A stretch of DNA of 64,000 nt. Source: Lyophyllum atratum. Its lineage: Eukaryota > Basidiomycota > Agaricomycetes > Agaricales > Lyophyllaceae. The notes under the pieces were generated by a model. The model was not told where the DNA came from. It made no database searches and saw only the letters and a program-made list of their open reading frames with translations. Each line of letters begins with the position of its first letter. Within the stretch, counting starts at the first letter, position 1. The translations under genes and the position numbers were made by a program. Location: NCBI GenBank assembly GCA_014905825.1, contig JACGCN010000017.1, positions 248,001 through 312,000 on the forward strand, written 5' to 3'. Below, in pieces: positions 1 to 11,771 of this stretch.

Positions 1-2740
1 CAGGGCGGGCAGGGGTGGGTGGGCAAGCGCATGTCATTCACATAGCTAACTGATATCATTATTTACGGTACAATATACACTGCTGTCATTAAAACAGGAG
101 GATTAGCAGTAGATGCATGAAGACGACGCGCCCTCCCCGCCCGCCTGCATACCATTCTGGGCGCCTTATGTCATCAAACCATTCTTTCGGTTTTCGGCAA
201 TCCCCTTTAAGGATTAAAGTTCAGGGCGGAAAGTGGCCAACTACGCGAAAGTGTGACGGGAAATTTTGGTATGTTTATAACCAACGGTGAAGACAAATAT
301 CTCCAAAAAATTCGATGGTCCGCCGATCAAGAACTCAGAAGTACCCCTCCGAGTCTCTCGGAATGTTTAATGCCCCATGAGCTTGTGTATACGTGCGATT
401 ATCGTCTTAGGCAACAACAACCTGTCGTCTCTACTCAGCTCGTGGAGACCGCGCTCTCTCGTTCTTGTCCATATCCCAGCCGCATCTCATCTCATCAACC
501 AGCCAAGTTGTGTTTCGATGTTGAGCTGCGTGAGGCTTTGCAAAGAAAATTCCCAATCTACTGTGGTTCGAGCTTGCAGCAATCAGAGTAGCTCGTTGCC
601 ATTGTGTGCCGTTTCTTGTTCTGGGCATACACACCGACCAATCGATGCCAGATGGATCTGTAGTCCACAGTGATTTCTATCTTGAAGATGGACTTCTCAT
701 CACAGCCTCCTGAAAGGCCCATCTTGGTTGTTCTTAGAACCCTGGGTCCCATTCAAGAGATCCAAGAGGCGTGGAGGATGGGATCCGCGTTCTCCATGGT
801 CGTGGGTGATCATGATCCATGCTGTGTAAGTAGTCCAGTTGCCCTACCTGTGCTCGAAGTCGCCCGCCCCCACCGCCTGAGGCCTTTCAGACTTGGAATC
901 GCTATTCTTCGGTCGGTCTATCCGTCAAGGGATTTCTCCCCTTCTTATATCTACGGCAATCTTGTGCGTTCTTAATTCCGCCGATACTCTGCGCGTTAGG
1001 CAGCACTGCACAGCTGTAAGCATCTGCAATGATAGGCCCAAGATGGCGGTCAATCCCTGATACTTATATGGCAGCGCACTTGAAGGTGGTGCAAGCATGA
1101 TGGGCTGCCTCGGTCCTTTGCAAAACTATCGCGAACGCTCGCGTTACGCGTCCGCTACCAGAGCTTGGGGTCGCCGTGTGTACCTAATATGGATCTCACT
1201 TCTGAGGCGACGGAGGCCCTGAAGGACCACGTAAAATCTAGGAAGACGGCCTCCCACATTCCCCACCAATCCTGAGCTGTCGCGTAAGGCGCATACCGAA
1301 ACTAACCTTCGACTTCAGGCTCGACACATTGGTTGGGAGGAAACTTACCTTCGTTGAGACAGCACTTGCAGGGATTCAGTGCAATGATTAATTTATTATG
1401 TTGCAAGGTGCATATACTTGTGCGCCATGATTTGATTCTTCCCTGAGTTGTTTGGTCTGTAGAGTGTTGCACAGTCTGAGCTCGGGCTGGATCAGTATCA
1501 ACGATGGCTTTATCACTTACATTGCTTGCGTTGAACTTTAACGGATAGTCTGGGAAGGTCTCGCGGTAAGTAGATCCCAGGTTATTCGCGACATTTGATC
1601 GCATCCGACCGAGTAAGCATCTGGTGGGCATCACGGTCCTGCTATGTTCTTCAGGAGATTTGGGAGGTCTCTCGCCATCTTGTGGCAATGCCTAATAACG
1701 TCAATATGCATAACATGGAGAATGATGATGATCTTCTCCATCCATGTCTGACTGCATACAACTGATACAGCATGTTTTATCATTTGACCAACAAGTACGA
1801 CTGATACGTCATCTCCGGAAGGGACTAGATACCGGAAATGAACGTAGTTGACACAGGTGAACAAGGCGTGCAGTGGATAAGCGGTAAGTACGCCAAACAC
1901 CTAAAATCAAAATCAGCGAGGTGGATGGATGGACCCTGGATGGACCCTAGTGGGAATTAAAAGTAGAAAGTGACGACCGTTGCAAGGTATGCATCATGAC
2001 TGGGTAGAACGTCTGAGTCTCAGAAGGAGCGGAGGTCGTCACTATGGGTTGGTCGGTCCAGTCTCAGTCTACTGACTGGCCCGAGAATTCAAGAATATAA
2101 CTTGAGGATTACCAGTTAAACGAAGTGTTAGGCGTCACAGGGAAGGCGAGAAGCAGGGCAAGACGGAGTCTGTTATGGCGAAAAAGCTGTTTGCTGGCAA
2201 TTCAAATTTTGCTACTTAGCACTTGCACACGGAAGAACGAGGAAATTTAAAAGGCACCGTGGCATCGCGAGCAACCCTGCATACTAGTGATGGCGACGAA
2301 CACAATGCTACAAGCGAGTTGGAGTAAACGGCGACTTTCTCGTGATAGTCGTGATTTTACATATTCAGCAGGTTCACCAGACGTCGACGCTCTGAACCGT
2401 TCTCTTTCGGAGGTGGAGGAGGGAGGTGGAGGAGGAGGAGGGAGGTGGAGGAGGAGGAGGGAGCAATATTTGGTGGTGTTTGTTTGTAATGGATACCCCG
2501 CTCTGTAAGGGCAATGAGCAAGACGGGTAGGACATGGTTCAGTGGAATCGAATAAGGGGTACAGGTTGCTAGGACAGAGAGATATATGAGTCCAGGTCCC
2601 TGATCTAACCGTTGTTGAAGATTTGCCAGGTAATGAGATGATCCGGCAAGGCAAGGAGTGGTTGTTTACAGTGGCCGTGGCATGCATCATATGCGGGTGC
2701 CAACTCTAATCTGTCAGGGACAGCCAATTCTTTGTCCACT
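1..2740. other. Intergenic, no gene recognised
   Basis: Open frames here are short, lack plausible splice partners and show no family motif on either strand. The last 350 bases contain a GGA-rich purine tract and are probably the promoter and 5' leader of the phosphatase gene that follows. Confidence 0.5.
2409..2463. repeat. GGA/GGT-rich purine tract
   Basis: A purine-rich stretch in which a unit of about 19 bases (GAGGTGG followed by GGA triplets) is repeated about twice after a partial copy. It lies about 280 bases upstream of the phosphatase start. Such polypurine tracts are common in fungal promoters. No function is shown by the sequence. Confidence 0.8.
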
Positions 2741-5303
2741 ATGTCTGCTCCCAAACGCCTTCGACCACCCAACATAAACCTCTCTTTGGCCACCCAGAAA
2801 CGAGGCCCGCCTATTGAACTCGAAGCCGAGTCGCCTGTCGACCTCTCAGACGATGACGACGACGACTACGATGTTTTCGAGGACACGTTACAGCTGTCGT
2901 CGGGCGAATCATCGCCATCCACGCCGCCGTCGATCCCAGCGTTGAAGCTTGACACATCGGACGAGGAGAGCAGCTCGGATGATATTTCCAAGGATTTGGA
3001 GGCGTTGGAGCAGTTGCGGAAGAGTGTAAAGCAGAACCTACGGTTGCGACCTATACGCTCACACAGTGCCTTGCCCAAAGTCGATCTTCATGCAACTCCG
3101 AAGTCGCCCTTCCCTCCATCCGCCATGCCGTGGAGAGACTCCGATCCTTTCAGTGCGACCAGCCCAGCCTCGAGCACAGCTTCAAGTTATTTTACGCCAT
3201 TATCAGAAACCCACATATCAGCGCCTCCGAGTGCGCGGATGGCTTCCTCCGATACTTCCTCTGATACTTCATTTCCCCGTGCCATCGAAGCAGAAGATCT
3301 CTATGAACGCCTCACATCTCCAAGACGCCCGCTCCTGATCGATACTCGGCCACCCACGTCCCACGTCTCCTTCCACGTAAAACACAGCGTGAACATCGCC
3401 ATTCCATCTCTCATTCTAAAGAGATGTCGCAAGCCCGGCGGTGGATTTCAATCACTCGATGCCTTGCGTCAGTTTATCACTACAGATGGCAGCAAACAGT
3501 CCTGGGACGAATTGTTCGCAGCAGGCCAGCCATTATGGGATGGCAATGTGGTCATATACGATGACGAGATGGACCCCAAAGATAGAGACAACGTGGGGAT
3601 GACAGCTTGGGCTCTGATCCCAGTGCTTTCACCTTTGGTCACCCACGGCAGTGTTGATTATCTTAAGGGCGGGATATCAGAGGCCGGTCACCATCCGGAT
3701 TTCGAAACTCTGATTATATCAGGTGGCGAATTTGACTTTGGTTTCAACGTTGATTCTCCGCCTCCGCAGACTGGAGGTGGAGGATTGAAGAAGGGAGGGG
3801 GCCTATTCCAACTCGACACCATGTCCGCGTTTCGTTCGAAGGCCCTACCAGAGCTCGAGCCTTCGTCAACAGTGTCGACACAGCCTCCTTCTCCAATGCC
3901 ACGGTCTCCATTACCTATGATGCCCTCGGCCATGTCTTCCTCTCGAATCCCTAGCTCAAGTAGCCAACATGACGTCCACATCGTTGATCCCACCCCCTCC
4001 CCGCCACCTTCACAAGTGAGTTTCCATCGGCCTCCACCCCCGAACAGAAGGCCCAGTGTACCTACCCTTCGACGACTCGATACAAAATCTGCTGAGCGTC
4101 TCAACCCGAACGCTCCCAGTCTCTCAGTCCGCACGCGGCCACTAAGATCGGCGACATTGACCGTCCCTCCCTCCCTCACCCTTCAAGCCCCTGCATCCCC
4201 CTCTCATTTGAGTCTAGTTTATTCTAATCACTCACCGCCAGGTTCAGCGGCACGCTTCACCCCCTCCTCACCATCCCATGATCTCTCCAACTTCCTTACA
4301 CCCTACTACACTCCGCCGCACACGCCCGGCACGCCGAAGCCGTTCCTACCTCCATCACCGTCGACCGCTCGACCAGAGCTTGACAATCCGCCCACGACCG
4401 AGGAGTCTTACTCATCTTTCACGATATCCACGATACTTCCCAACTTCCTTTACCTTGGTCCCGAACTGACAACGCAAGAACACGTTGAAGCGCTCCAAGA
4501 GCTCGGTGTACACCGAATACTCAATATTGCTATCGAGTGCGACGATGACCAGGGCCTGAACTTGAAGGATGTTTTCAAATATCACAAAATTCCTATGAGG
4601 GACATCGTGGAAGAAGAGAACATCGCGCGTGGAGTCAAGGAGGCATGTGAAATTCTTGGTACGTCTTTCCCCATCCCATCAAACCTTTTCATCACCCTAA
4701 ACTCCCTTGTTACACCTCCCAGACGACGCCCGTCTCCACTCTTCGCCTACTTACGTGCACTGCAAGGCGGGTAAATCTCGCTCCGTCACAGCGGTCATGG
4801 CGTATCTAATCCACGCTAACCACTGGACGCTCTCACGGGCCTATTCCTTCGTCCTCGAACGGAGAAAGGGCATCTCACCTAACATCGGCTTCGTCTCGGA
4901 GCTCATGACATTCGAAGAGCAAGAGCTCGGCGGCAAGTCCATTGGCGTACATCCCTCCGCGCCTGCTAGTACTTCGCAGCACGACCAGCCGACTGGGCCC
5001 AACGACTCCTTTGGTGCGGCCGTTGGTGGTGGGGGACACCTACGCCGCGGAGGGCATGTGCGAGAGAGCTTACCGCCTGCAGCGCTGGCAGGCATGGAGA
5101 GCATGGCGGACGGCATCACGACGGGGTCGATGTCGGCAGGCGGGCTCATTGAGAGAGTAAATGGGGACTCTGGGCAGGAGATGGAGATCAAGGATGCATC
5201 GGGGCGCTATCGCCACGCGCGGCGGGCGCCTGTGGACGAGACTACGTTGCAGCCTATGCGGAGGGTCAGTAAGGCTGGGCTGGAAACCTCCGCCTACGCA
5301 TAG
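2741..5303 (+). CDS. Rhodanese plus dual-specificity phosphatase (MAPK phosphatase-like)
   Basis: Predicted protein phosphatase of 832 residues, join(2741..4658, 4723..5303), with one 64-nt intron. Visible parts are an acidic Ser-rich N-terminus with a run of seven Asp, a rhodanese/CH2-like module near residues 185-330 (DTRPP, then HVKHSVNIAIPS), a long Pro/Ser-rich linker, and a dual-specificity catalytic domain from about residue 555. The catalytic loop HCKAGKSRS starts just after the intron and gives the Cys-x5-Arg signature. Rhodanese plus DSP in one chain is the architecture of MAP-kinase phosphatases (Msg5/MKP class), so the likely role is dephosphorylating Thr/Tyr of a MAP kinase. The nearest upstream in-frame codon is TTG, so ATG at 2741 is taken as the start. 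The C-terminal 120 residues are low complexity and end inside a short tandem repeat. Which kinase it acts on cannot be read from sequence. Confidence 0.9.
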
Positions 5304-5338
5304 GTGGCGTTATACCCTACGCATACGTGGCGTGATAC
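5293..5338. repeat. 23-bp tandem duplication across the phosphatase stop codon
   Basis: Two adjacent copies of a 23-base unit beginning CCTACGCATA, with three mismatches, followed by the start of a third (CCTACGG). The phosphatase stop codon TAG lies in the first copy. In the second copy the corresponding bases read ACG. Confidence 0.85.
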
Positions 5339-5658
5339 CCTACGGAGAGGCTTGCTCTCCGCAATTGTTGTTGATGGCTTCGTTGCTTGGTGTTTTTGCT
5401 GACGAAAACTCAGCTTCCTCTCTTCAACTTTCTTCTTGGTGTTCAATCATATCTACGGTTTTTGTGCCATGTGAGTATATCCTGGGGACAATACCCTTTG
5501 CATCTTCGTTATATATATTTTTCCTGGAACTTGGGACCATCCGGATGGTGTGCTCTGATTTATAAAGTTAACCAATTACTTATTGTATCTATCTGGTCAC
5601 CTATCGGATCAATTTCGACTATATAAATATATCATTATGTCCTTGAAATCCCAGCCTG

Positions 5659-5690
5659 GATGAGGACAAGATGAGGACAAGATGAGGACA
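5659..5690. repeat. Triplicated 11-bp unit (GATGAGGACAA)
   Basis: Three head-to-tail copies of GATGAGGACAA, the last one base short, in the short gap between the phosphatase gene and the transporter remnant. A minor tandem repeat with no visible function. Confidence 0.85.
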
Positions 5691-5743
5691 TCTGAATGGT
5701 CGCCAGATCGCTTGGCCTCGGGACGTTTGTTTCCTCGCCAAAT

Positions 5744-7022
5744 TTACTTCTCGACTTCATGCGCTGTCTCAGGCTGCGAATTGCTTGTTCGCCCGGGATG
5801 GACGGTCTCGATCACCCTCTCACCAAAAAGCAGGTTGATCTTCTCGAGAGTTTTACCCTTTGCTTCAACGAACATCATGCTAGGAACATCCCATGTTAGT
5901 GATGGGAGCAGGTAGTCTCAATTACGCACAAGACACTGCATGTGATATCGGTAATATTACCCCTCAGATATCTGAAATATAATATATAAGGACGAATATC
6001 ACAGCCCCGATGAGATTTGTACAGATGAAAACCGAATAGTACTTGCAACCAATGCTGGCAAAAGCACGAGGTGATATCTGGGTGAATATGACTGTCGCAC
6101 ATATGATGTGCGTAGTAGAAAAGCCCGTCAGATGAACTCGCAAAGTGGCGAGAGCATTTTTCAATGACTGTTGACGAGGACCTACGAACACAATGGAAGC
6201 TCGGGCCCTGATAGCTTGGCTCATAACTTCTGCCAGTACATAGATGTAATGGATCGAGTTGTAATTGAGTGAGTATCTGGGAACGTTTAGGCACGAGAAG
6301 CATAGCCTTTGGACCAAGCTGAACAAACGTACATGATGCTGAAACAGGATATGAAGGCGATGGTGAAGCCTTGCCCGGTTTCGTTTTCTGTTTGGGCATA
6401 TCTCGCCGTAAAGCCCATGATGAGTGCCAGGTCACCAGCCATTACAATCCCGGTAATCCACATGGCGGGCTTTCGTCCCCACTTGTCAACATAGAGAAAG
6501 CAGACGGTATTCGCCGCCGGGCCTACCATGCCTGTAACAATCACGGGTTAGCTGCGGCTTGTTGGGAAGATACGGTTCGTCCTAGATTCGCCTCAAATAG
6601 GGGCAAGCAGTGTATAAGCAGTTCCGAAACGCTGACGTCGTGTAATTTGTCGTTCTGCATGATATGTGCTGACCGTATGACCAGTTATCCCGACGCCTCT
6701 GCAAGGCGTCGTCTGATATATGTGTATCAAATTTCAGGGGAATGCGTCTAACCGTATAAAGAGACATACAACCTTTGACGTGAGGACAGTCAGCGCTCAA
6801 ATGGGGCGGAGGAGGACTAAACTTACCGTTTCTCGCATTGGTCCCCGATGACTTTGTTAATAATATCTGTACTAGGACGGCGAGAAGAAGCCTCTTCCTG
6901 GCGCTCTTGGTGGCCATGATCTGGGAGAGGCTCTTGATAGTGGTTTTTTTCTCGTACTGAATTTGTTGTCGCATCTGTGAGTCTTGGTTCATTGCCTGAC
7001 GACAGCTTTCCGTGAACGACAT
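5744..7022 (-). pseudogene. Truncated MFS sugar transporter (lactose-permease-like) remnant
   Basis: C-terminal half of a sugar porter. Recognisable pieces in order on the minus strand are a central loop (QMRQQIQYEKK and IMATKSARKRLLLAVLVQIL, about 6870-6970), a TM8/loop block with VDKWGRKPAMWITG (about 6440-6520), a TM10-12 block (AEVMSQAIRARA, then ASIGCKYYSVF, about 5970-6250) and the family C-terminus VEAKGKTLEKINLLFGE, ending with TAA at 5744. Family members have about 500-530 residues. Helices 1-6 are absent upstream of 7022, and the NYY segment expected after SGTN is missing, so this is judged a decayed gene. It stands head to head with the GH31 glycosidase, the usual arrangement of a sugar uptake/hydrolysis pair. 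A heavily mis-spliced but live gene is less likely. Confidence 0.65.
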
Positions 7023-7861
7023 CTTGCGATCGTGCCTTGTTGAATGGAAAGTTCATGGTCATGAAGTGGGAGAGCGAAGAAGATGCAGCGAGTCGTGTCA
7101 GAGTGCAAAAAAGTCCACGGATATATTAGTGGCATGCTGCAGTTAAGATAGGTGTAGACGGCAAGGAAGGTTGGCAATGTCAGGCCACAAGATAGGACGA
7201 CATGAACCTGAACTGCCGGGCCGTCACAGTGACGCGCAACTTTTGGCCGGTCTCGTGATCACTGTTTCGCTGCCTTGTTGAAGTTGAAGTTGAAGTTGAA
7301 CTCCAGCTTGCACGACGCGTCAAATTGAAACAGGAACCAATGTACCGGGTAACCTCCGAACAAGATCCATACAAGGATGCAGAGATACTCGTCAAACAAG
7401 AGACTCATTATCGCGATGGGGAGTTGAGCGGTTGGAATCAGGCGCGTCGCTTCCGAGGCTTTCCGAGGCCGTGCCGTCTCTCCCTTCATTTTGGTAATGT
7501 GACACCCCTCCAGAAATCCGTGTTCTTCTTTCATTGGCACTACGAAAACCTATCTATGACCACTTGGTATATATGCTTTGGGAGCGTGTCTTTGCTTCTG
7601 AGTCCCCCTAGACCTCGGAAGCAGCTTACAAGAAACAGGAAAACCGGAAAATATCCAGAAATGCTTTACGTCTTTGGACGGGCCGATTCTGTTGCGAGGT
7701 CACCAGGGGCCATCACCCGACTCAATCCATATCGAGCTCTGCTTCTTATTGAAGGTATCATCTGAAGTGAATGTGATAAAAACGTGAGGTCTCGACAACA
7801 CCCAATTCCGCACTACCTTAACCTTGGTGTAAGGGAACGGTGAAGTGGCAGGCGTACGGAC
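7023..7861. other. Intergenic between transporter remnant and GH31 gene
   Basis: No coding segment matching the missing N-terminal half of the transporter was found here on either strand. The right part presumably carries the GH31 promoter. No clear TATA box was picked out. Confidence 0.5.
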
Positions 7862-10859
7862 ATGGTCAAATTCTCTAATGGTATGTGGTGGAACGCTGAC
7901 GGCGTAGCCATCGATTGGGCGGTGGAGGCGATCAAAGCTGAAGCGCTGGAGCAGAGCATACGATGCGTCGCAGTAAGTGTCTGGTCCCAGACTCCTACTA
8001 TACACTTGACACTCGTCTCTGGAAAGACAAGCAAGCATGTAAATCATCGGGGCGACACACTCAACACGCCGACCATTACAGTTGAATGCTCCTCGCCCCT
8101 TCCGGATATCCTCCTTTTGACTGGGTACCATTGGAAAGGACAGCAAAGGACCACACAAGGGCCTGACTACGAGCTCTACCCAGATGTTGACTATGAAAGC
8201 TTGGTAAGTTGTCTTGCGATCGATCCAAGGGCTTTGATCTCACAGGTATCTTAGGCGGCCGAAAGACAGGACTCTTTGCTAACTAGCAAGACCGATACTG
8301 CACTCAAGCTTGCGACGCGTACTCTGTCAGCTACAATTGATACTCGACCCTCCTCGTTCAACATTGATATTATGTCCCACGAGGTCCGAAACCCAACGAT
8401 CGTTTGTCCTGGCTCGGACCATCTATTGACGAAACTTGGATGGCGTTCCATTGGATACATCAAGAAAGGGACGAATGCGCATCACCCTGGACTGTCTCTC
8501 ACCGACCCAGATAAAGGGGAGAGGTGGTTCACGATGCAGTTCCAACTTTCCGTTGGGGAGAAGATCTATGGGCTGGGAGAAAGATTCGGACCCTTTATCA
8601 AAAATGGACAAGTGAGAGACCCGTATCTGCTCTATATGCGCAACTGATAGCATTCTCTCAGGCGGTGGATATGTGGAATGAAGATGGTGGAACATCGTCA
8701 GAGCTGACCTATAAGAATGTCCCTTTTTTCATCAGCTCTCGTGGATACGGAGTCTTTATACCATGCCCTGGATTCGTGACTTTCGAAGTTCAGAGCGAAC
8801 GTGCGTTTTCAAACTAGTAGTATCCCCACTTTCAACTCATCGATTCTCTTACAGGCACCACCCGAGTCAACATCGCTGTTCCATATGAGTCTTTATCCGC
8901 CTACATCATCCACGGACCATCGCCCGCCGAAGTAATCAAACGTTACAGCCTGATAACCGGCCGCCCTGCTCTCCCACCACCATGGTCATTTGGTCTATGG
9001 TTGTCGACATCCTTCACCACGAGCTACGACGAAAAGACAGTGACGGAGTTCCTCGATGGAATGGACAAAAGGGACATACCCGTTGGCGTATTCCATTTCG
9101 ACTGTTTTTGGCAAAAAGGTTTTCATTGGTGCGAATACGAGTTTGATGAAGAGTTCTTCCCGGATGCGAAGGGACAACTTGCGCGGCTCAAAGAGAAGGG
9201 ATACAAGGTAAAATATAATCTTCCGCTCCGAGTCTTTCGCTGCCCATTAACCCTCCTCGTCATCGCAAGATATCTGTGTGGATCAATCCTTATATTGCTC
9301 AAGAAAGTAAAATATTTGATGAAGGCGCAAAAAAACGGGTACTTCATCAAGAAATCCGATGGCAGCGTCTGGCAGCATGATTTCTGGGTGAGAAATGGTG
9401 TCCGTTTCGTTCTCTATACGCGCGTTAATGTTTCATCTCATTCGTCTAGCAAGCTGGGATGGCAATTATCGATTTCACAAACCCTGGTGCTTGCCAGTGG
9501 TATCAGTCCAAACTTGAAGCTCTGATTGATCTCGGTGTCGATTGTTTCAAAGTACATTCGACATTACCAAATCCCATCAGTGAATACTGACAGGCTTGTA
9601 GACAGATTTTGGAGAACGAATTCCTACCGGCAATGCCGTATATTACGATGGTTCCAGCCCTGAGAAGATGCACAACTACTTCGCTTTCCTGTATAACAAA
9701 GTTACGTTCGAGATCATCGAGAAGAAACTCGGGAAGAATGAGGCCATTGTATTCGCGCGGTCCACAACTGCTGGTGGTCAGCGATTCCCCGTGCACTGGG
9801 GCGGCGACCCGATGTCAACTTTTGAGGCCATGGCTGAAACTTTACGTGGGGGACTGAGCCTTGGTCTTTGTGGCTTCGGTTACTGGGCCCGTGAGTATCA
9901 TTCTCATGTCATTGTGGCCAGAGATGTTCAAGGCCGAATTTGTTTAACTTCTGTCAGACGATATTGGTAAGACACGGAGTGCGTAGCACCGCGCATGTCA
10001 CGCGCTAATGTGCCGCCTTTCCTAGGGGGATTCGAAGGCACACCAGATCCTTCATTATACAAGCGTTGGTTTGCCTTCGGTTCTCTTTCCAGCCATTCCC
10101 GCCTCCACGGAAGCGGAAGCTATCGGGTTTGCTCCTCTTATCAATGTGTCGGTCCTGCCACACACTGACATTCGGCAGGTTCCTTGGCTCATCGATGAAT
10201 CCGGCGAAGCCGACGCTGTCTTGAAGAAATTCATGGACTTGAAGTTAAGCCTGATGCCGTACCTGTACTCAACCGCGATAGCGACACATGAAACCGGCTT
10301 GGCGATGATGCGGCCTCTCTTCGTGGAGTTTCCAGAAGACCCTTTTGTATGGAATGTCGACACGCAGTACATGCTCGGAGAGAACCTCATGGTCGTTCCC
10401 ATTCTCAACGCCGAGGGCACTGTCCAGTACTATGTTCCCAAAGGAACCTGGTATGATGTTCTAGATGGAAAGCTACGTCAAGGCCCTAGCTTCGTAACAG
10501 AAACGCACGATTTTTTCAGCCTGCCATTGCTCCTACGACCAGGCTCCGCCGTTTTGATATGCGAAGATGTGCCAAAAGGAGTCGAAGATCGAAAGCAGAC
10601 CGTCTACGACTACTCCAAAGGGCTCACTATCCTCGTCAATGTCGCTGGGGCAGCGATTGATGCCGTTATCGAGGTCCCCGACAGTAGCAACCCTGGGACG
10701 TTGTCTGCAATTCTTGAAGTTGTAGGTGATGAGAGAAGTGGTACGATCAAAATCGTCGTCGGTTCGCTCAATGGGGAGTGGAAAGTGAGGAAGGTCAACA
10801 GTAATGGGACATACGACTTGCTCTCGGCAAAGGATGGTGTGAAGCAGGTTGGGTGGTGA
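7862..10859 (+). CDS. GH31 alpha-xylosidase/alpha-glucosidase, one-base frameshift in exon 5
   Basis: Glycoside hydrolase family 31, closest by eye to the YicI-type alpha-xylosidases, which remove alpha-xylosyl or alpha-glucosyl units. Ten exons: 7862..8203, 8255..8611, 8662..8800, 8855..9207, 9270..9387, 9450..9551, 9602..9890, 9958..9966, 10026..10126, 10179..10859 (about 829 residues). Motifs are PPPWSFGLWLS, FHFDCFW, VWINPYIAQ, the nucleophile in KTDFGERIP (the lysine is followed by the intron before exon 7), the acid/base Asp in HWGGD, and HDIGGFEGTPD, part of which is on a 9-nt micro-exon. There is no signal peptide, so it is probably intracellular and acts on imported oligosaccharides. 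Exon 5 starts in the frame of WINPYIAQ, but after an A7 run (9329-9335) only the next frame matches. The exon lengths sum to 3n+1. This is either a sequencing/assembly insertion or an inactivating frameshift. All other junctions fit. Confidence 0.85.
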
Positions 10860-11201
10860 GGAGCGTGGGGTACTCTATGACTTACGCTCTACATAACCTG
10901 CACGAAATGTTGCCCTGTGTTCCATACGATTAGATATCGTTCCATCGCCGGAGCCAAACCACCCAGGCGATCGATTAGGCTAAATATCGAGTACACCTGC
11001 GAGCATCAATACTAACGCAAGTTGTGAATTGTGCAGGTTTGCGGGGGGGGAAAGGCTATCAAATTTAAACTTTCACAAGTGTCATCACGACTGAGGTCGT
11101 TGGGGTGAGAAAAACATCAACAATTACGGGTATATTGCAATAACGAAGTATGCGTAACAGTCACTTCTACCAAGCCGCAAATATTCTATTGAGTAAGGTC
11201 A
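10860..11201. other. Intergenic between two converging genes
   Basis: This holds the 3' flanks of the GH31 gene (+) and the hydrophobin gene (-). A G8 run lies near 11043. No gene seen. Confidence 0.5.
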
Positions 11202-11666
11202 TCAAATGTTGACGTTGGCAGGCATGCAACCAACAGCGACCAAGCCATCTGCAGAAGAAGTGGTCAGTTCCAATCCATCGCTTCAGATAAACCGAGAGCC
11301 GCTTTAAGCTTACTGATTTTATTGTCATCGCAGCAGACGGGCTGCGTGGAGCTAGTCACCGAAATAATATCAGTACATGCCTTGAAGTAGTGCTGAAAAA
11401 GTTACATACCAGCTGTTACCACCACCGCCGATGACGCTGATCGGGTTGCACTCAACACCGATCTGTCCGGTAATGCCTTGAGCGGCGGCACCAAGAAGGT
11501 TGTAGAGGAGCTCAGCGCCGGAAGCAGTCTGGCTATCAGCGACCTGGTTGCAGCATTGGACGGCGCCGACGTTGCAAGAGTATTCGGAGGGATTGTTGTG
11601 GGGCATAGCGACAGCGGCCGAGAGACCGAAGGCGACAACAGAGAAGAGGGCGACTTTGGAGAACAT
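11202..11666 (-). CDS. Class I hydrophobin
   Basis: Small secreted amphipathic wall protein that assembles at air-water interfaces on aerial hyphae and fruit bodies. Three exons on the minus strand (11410..11666, 11314..11351, 11202..11248) give 113 residues. The first about 20 residues are a signal peptide (MFSKVALFSVVAFGLSAAVA). All eight cysteines are present in the hydrophobin pattern: SC-x6-CC, then VEC, NSC, VCC and GC. The fifth Cys codon is split by intron 1. The spacing between the third and fourth Cys is about 33 residues, as in class I. The ATG at 11666 is used. An in-frame TTG nine bases upstream is not a likely start. A TATAAAA box lies about 100 bases upstream. Length and intron pattern are normal for Agaricomycetes. 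Confidence 0.95.
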
Positions 11667-11760
11667 GTTGGACAAGTGAGTGAGTACGGCGAGACTGTTG
11701 TCTGGTGGGCTTTGAAGGCGAAGGATGTTCGACTGCGTAAATGGAGGGAATCCAGAGGCC

Positions 11761-11767
11761 TTTTATA
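11761..11767 (-). promoter_or_regulatory. TATA box of the hydrophobin gene
   Basis: TATAAAA on the minus strand, about 95-100 bases upstream of the hydrophobin ATG, a position and sequence typical of strongly expressed fungal genes. Confidence 0.7.
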
Positions 11768-11771
11768 CCGT

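Noticed and set aside
253..975. Short overlapping open frames near the left edge
   Set aside because: They are about 100 codons or less, lie on both strands, and have no motif or splice partner. They look random.
3688..4179. 163-codon minus-strand frame inside the phosphatase
   Set aside because: Gly-rich shadow of the Pro/Ser-rich linker.
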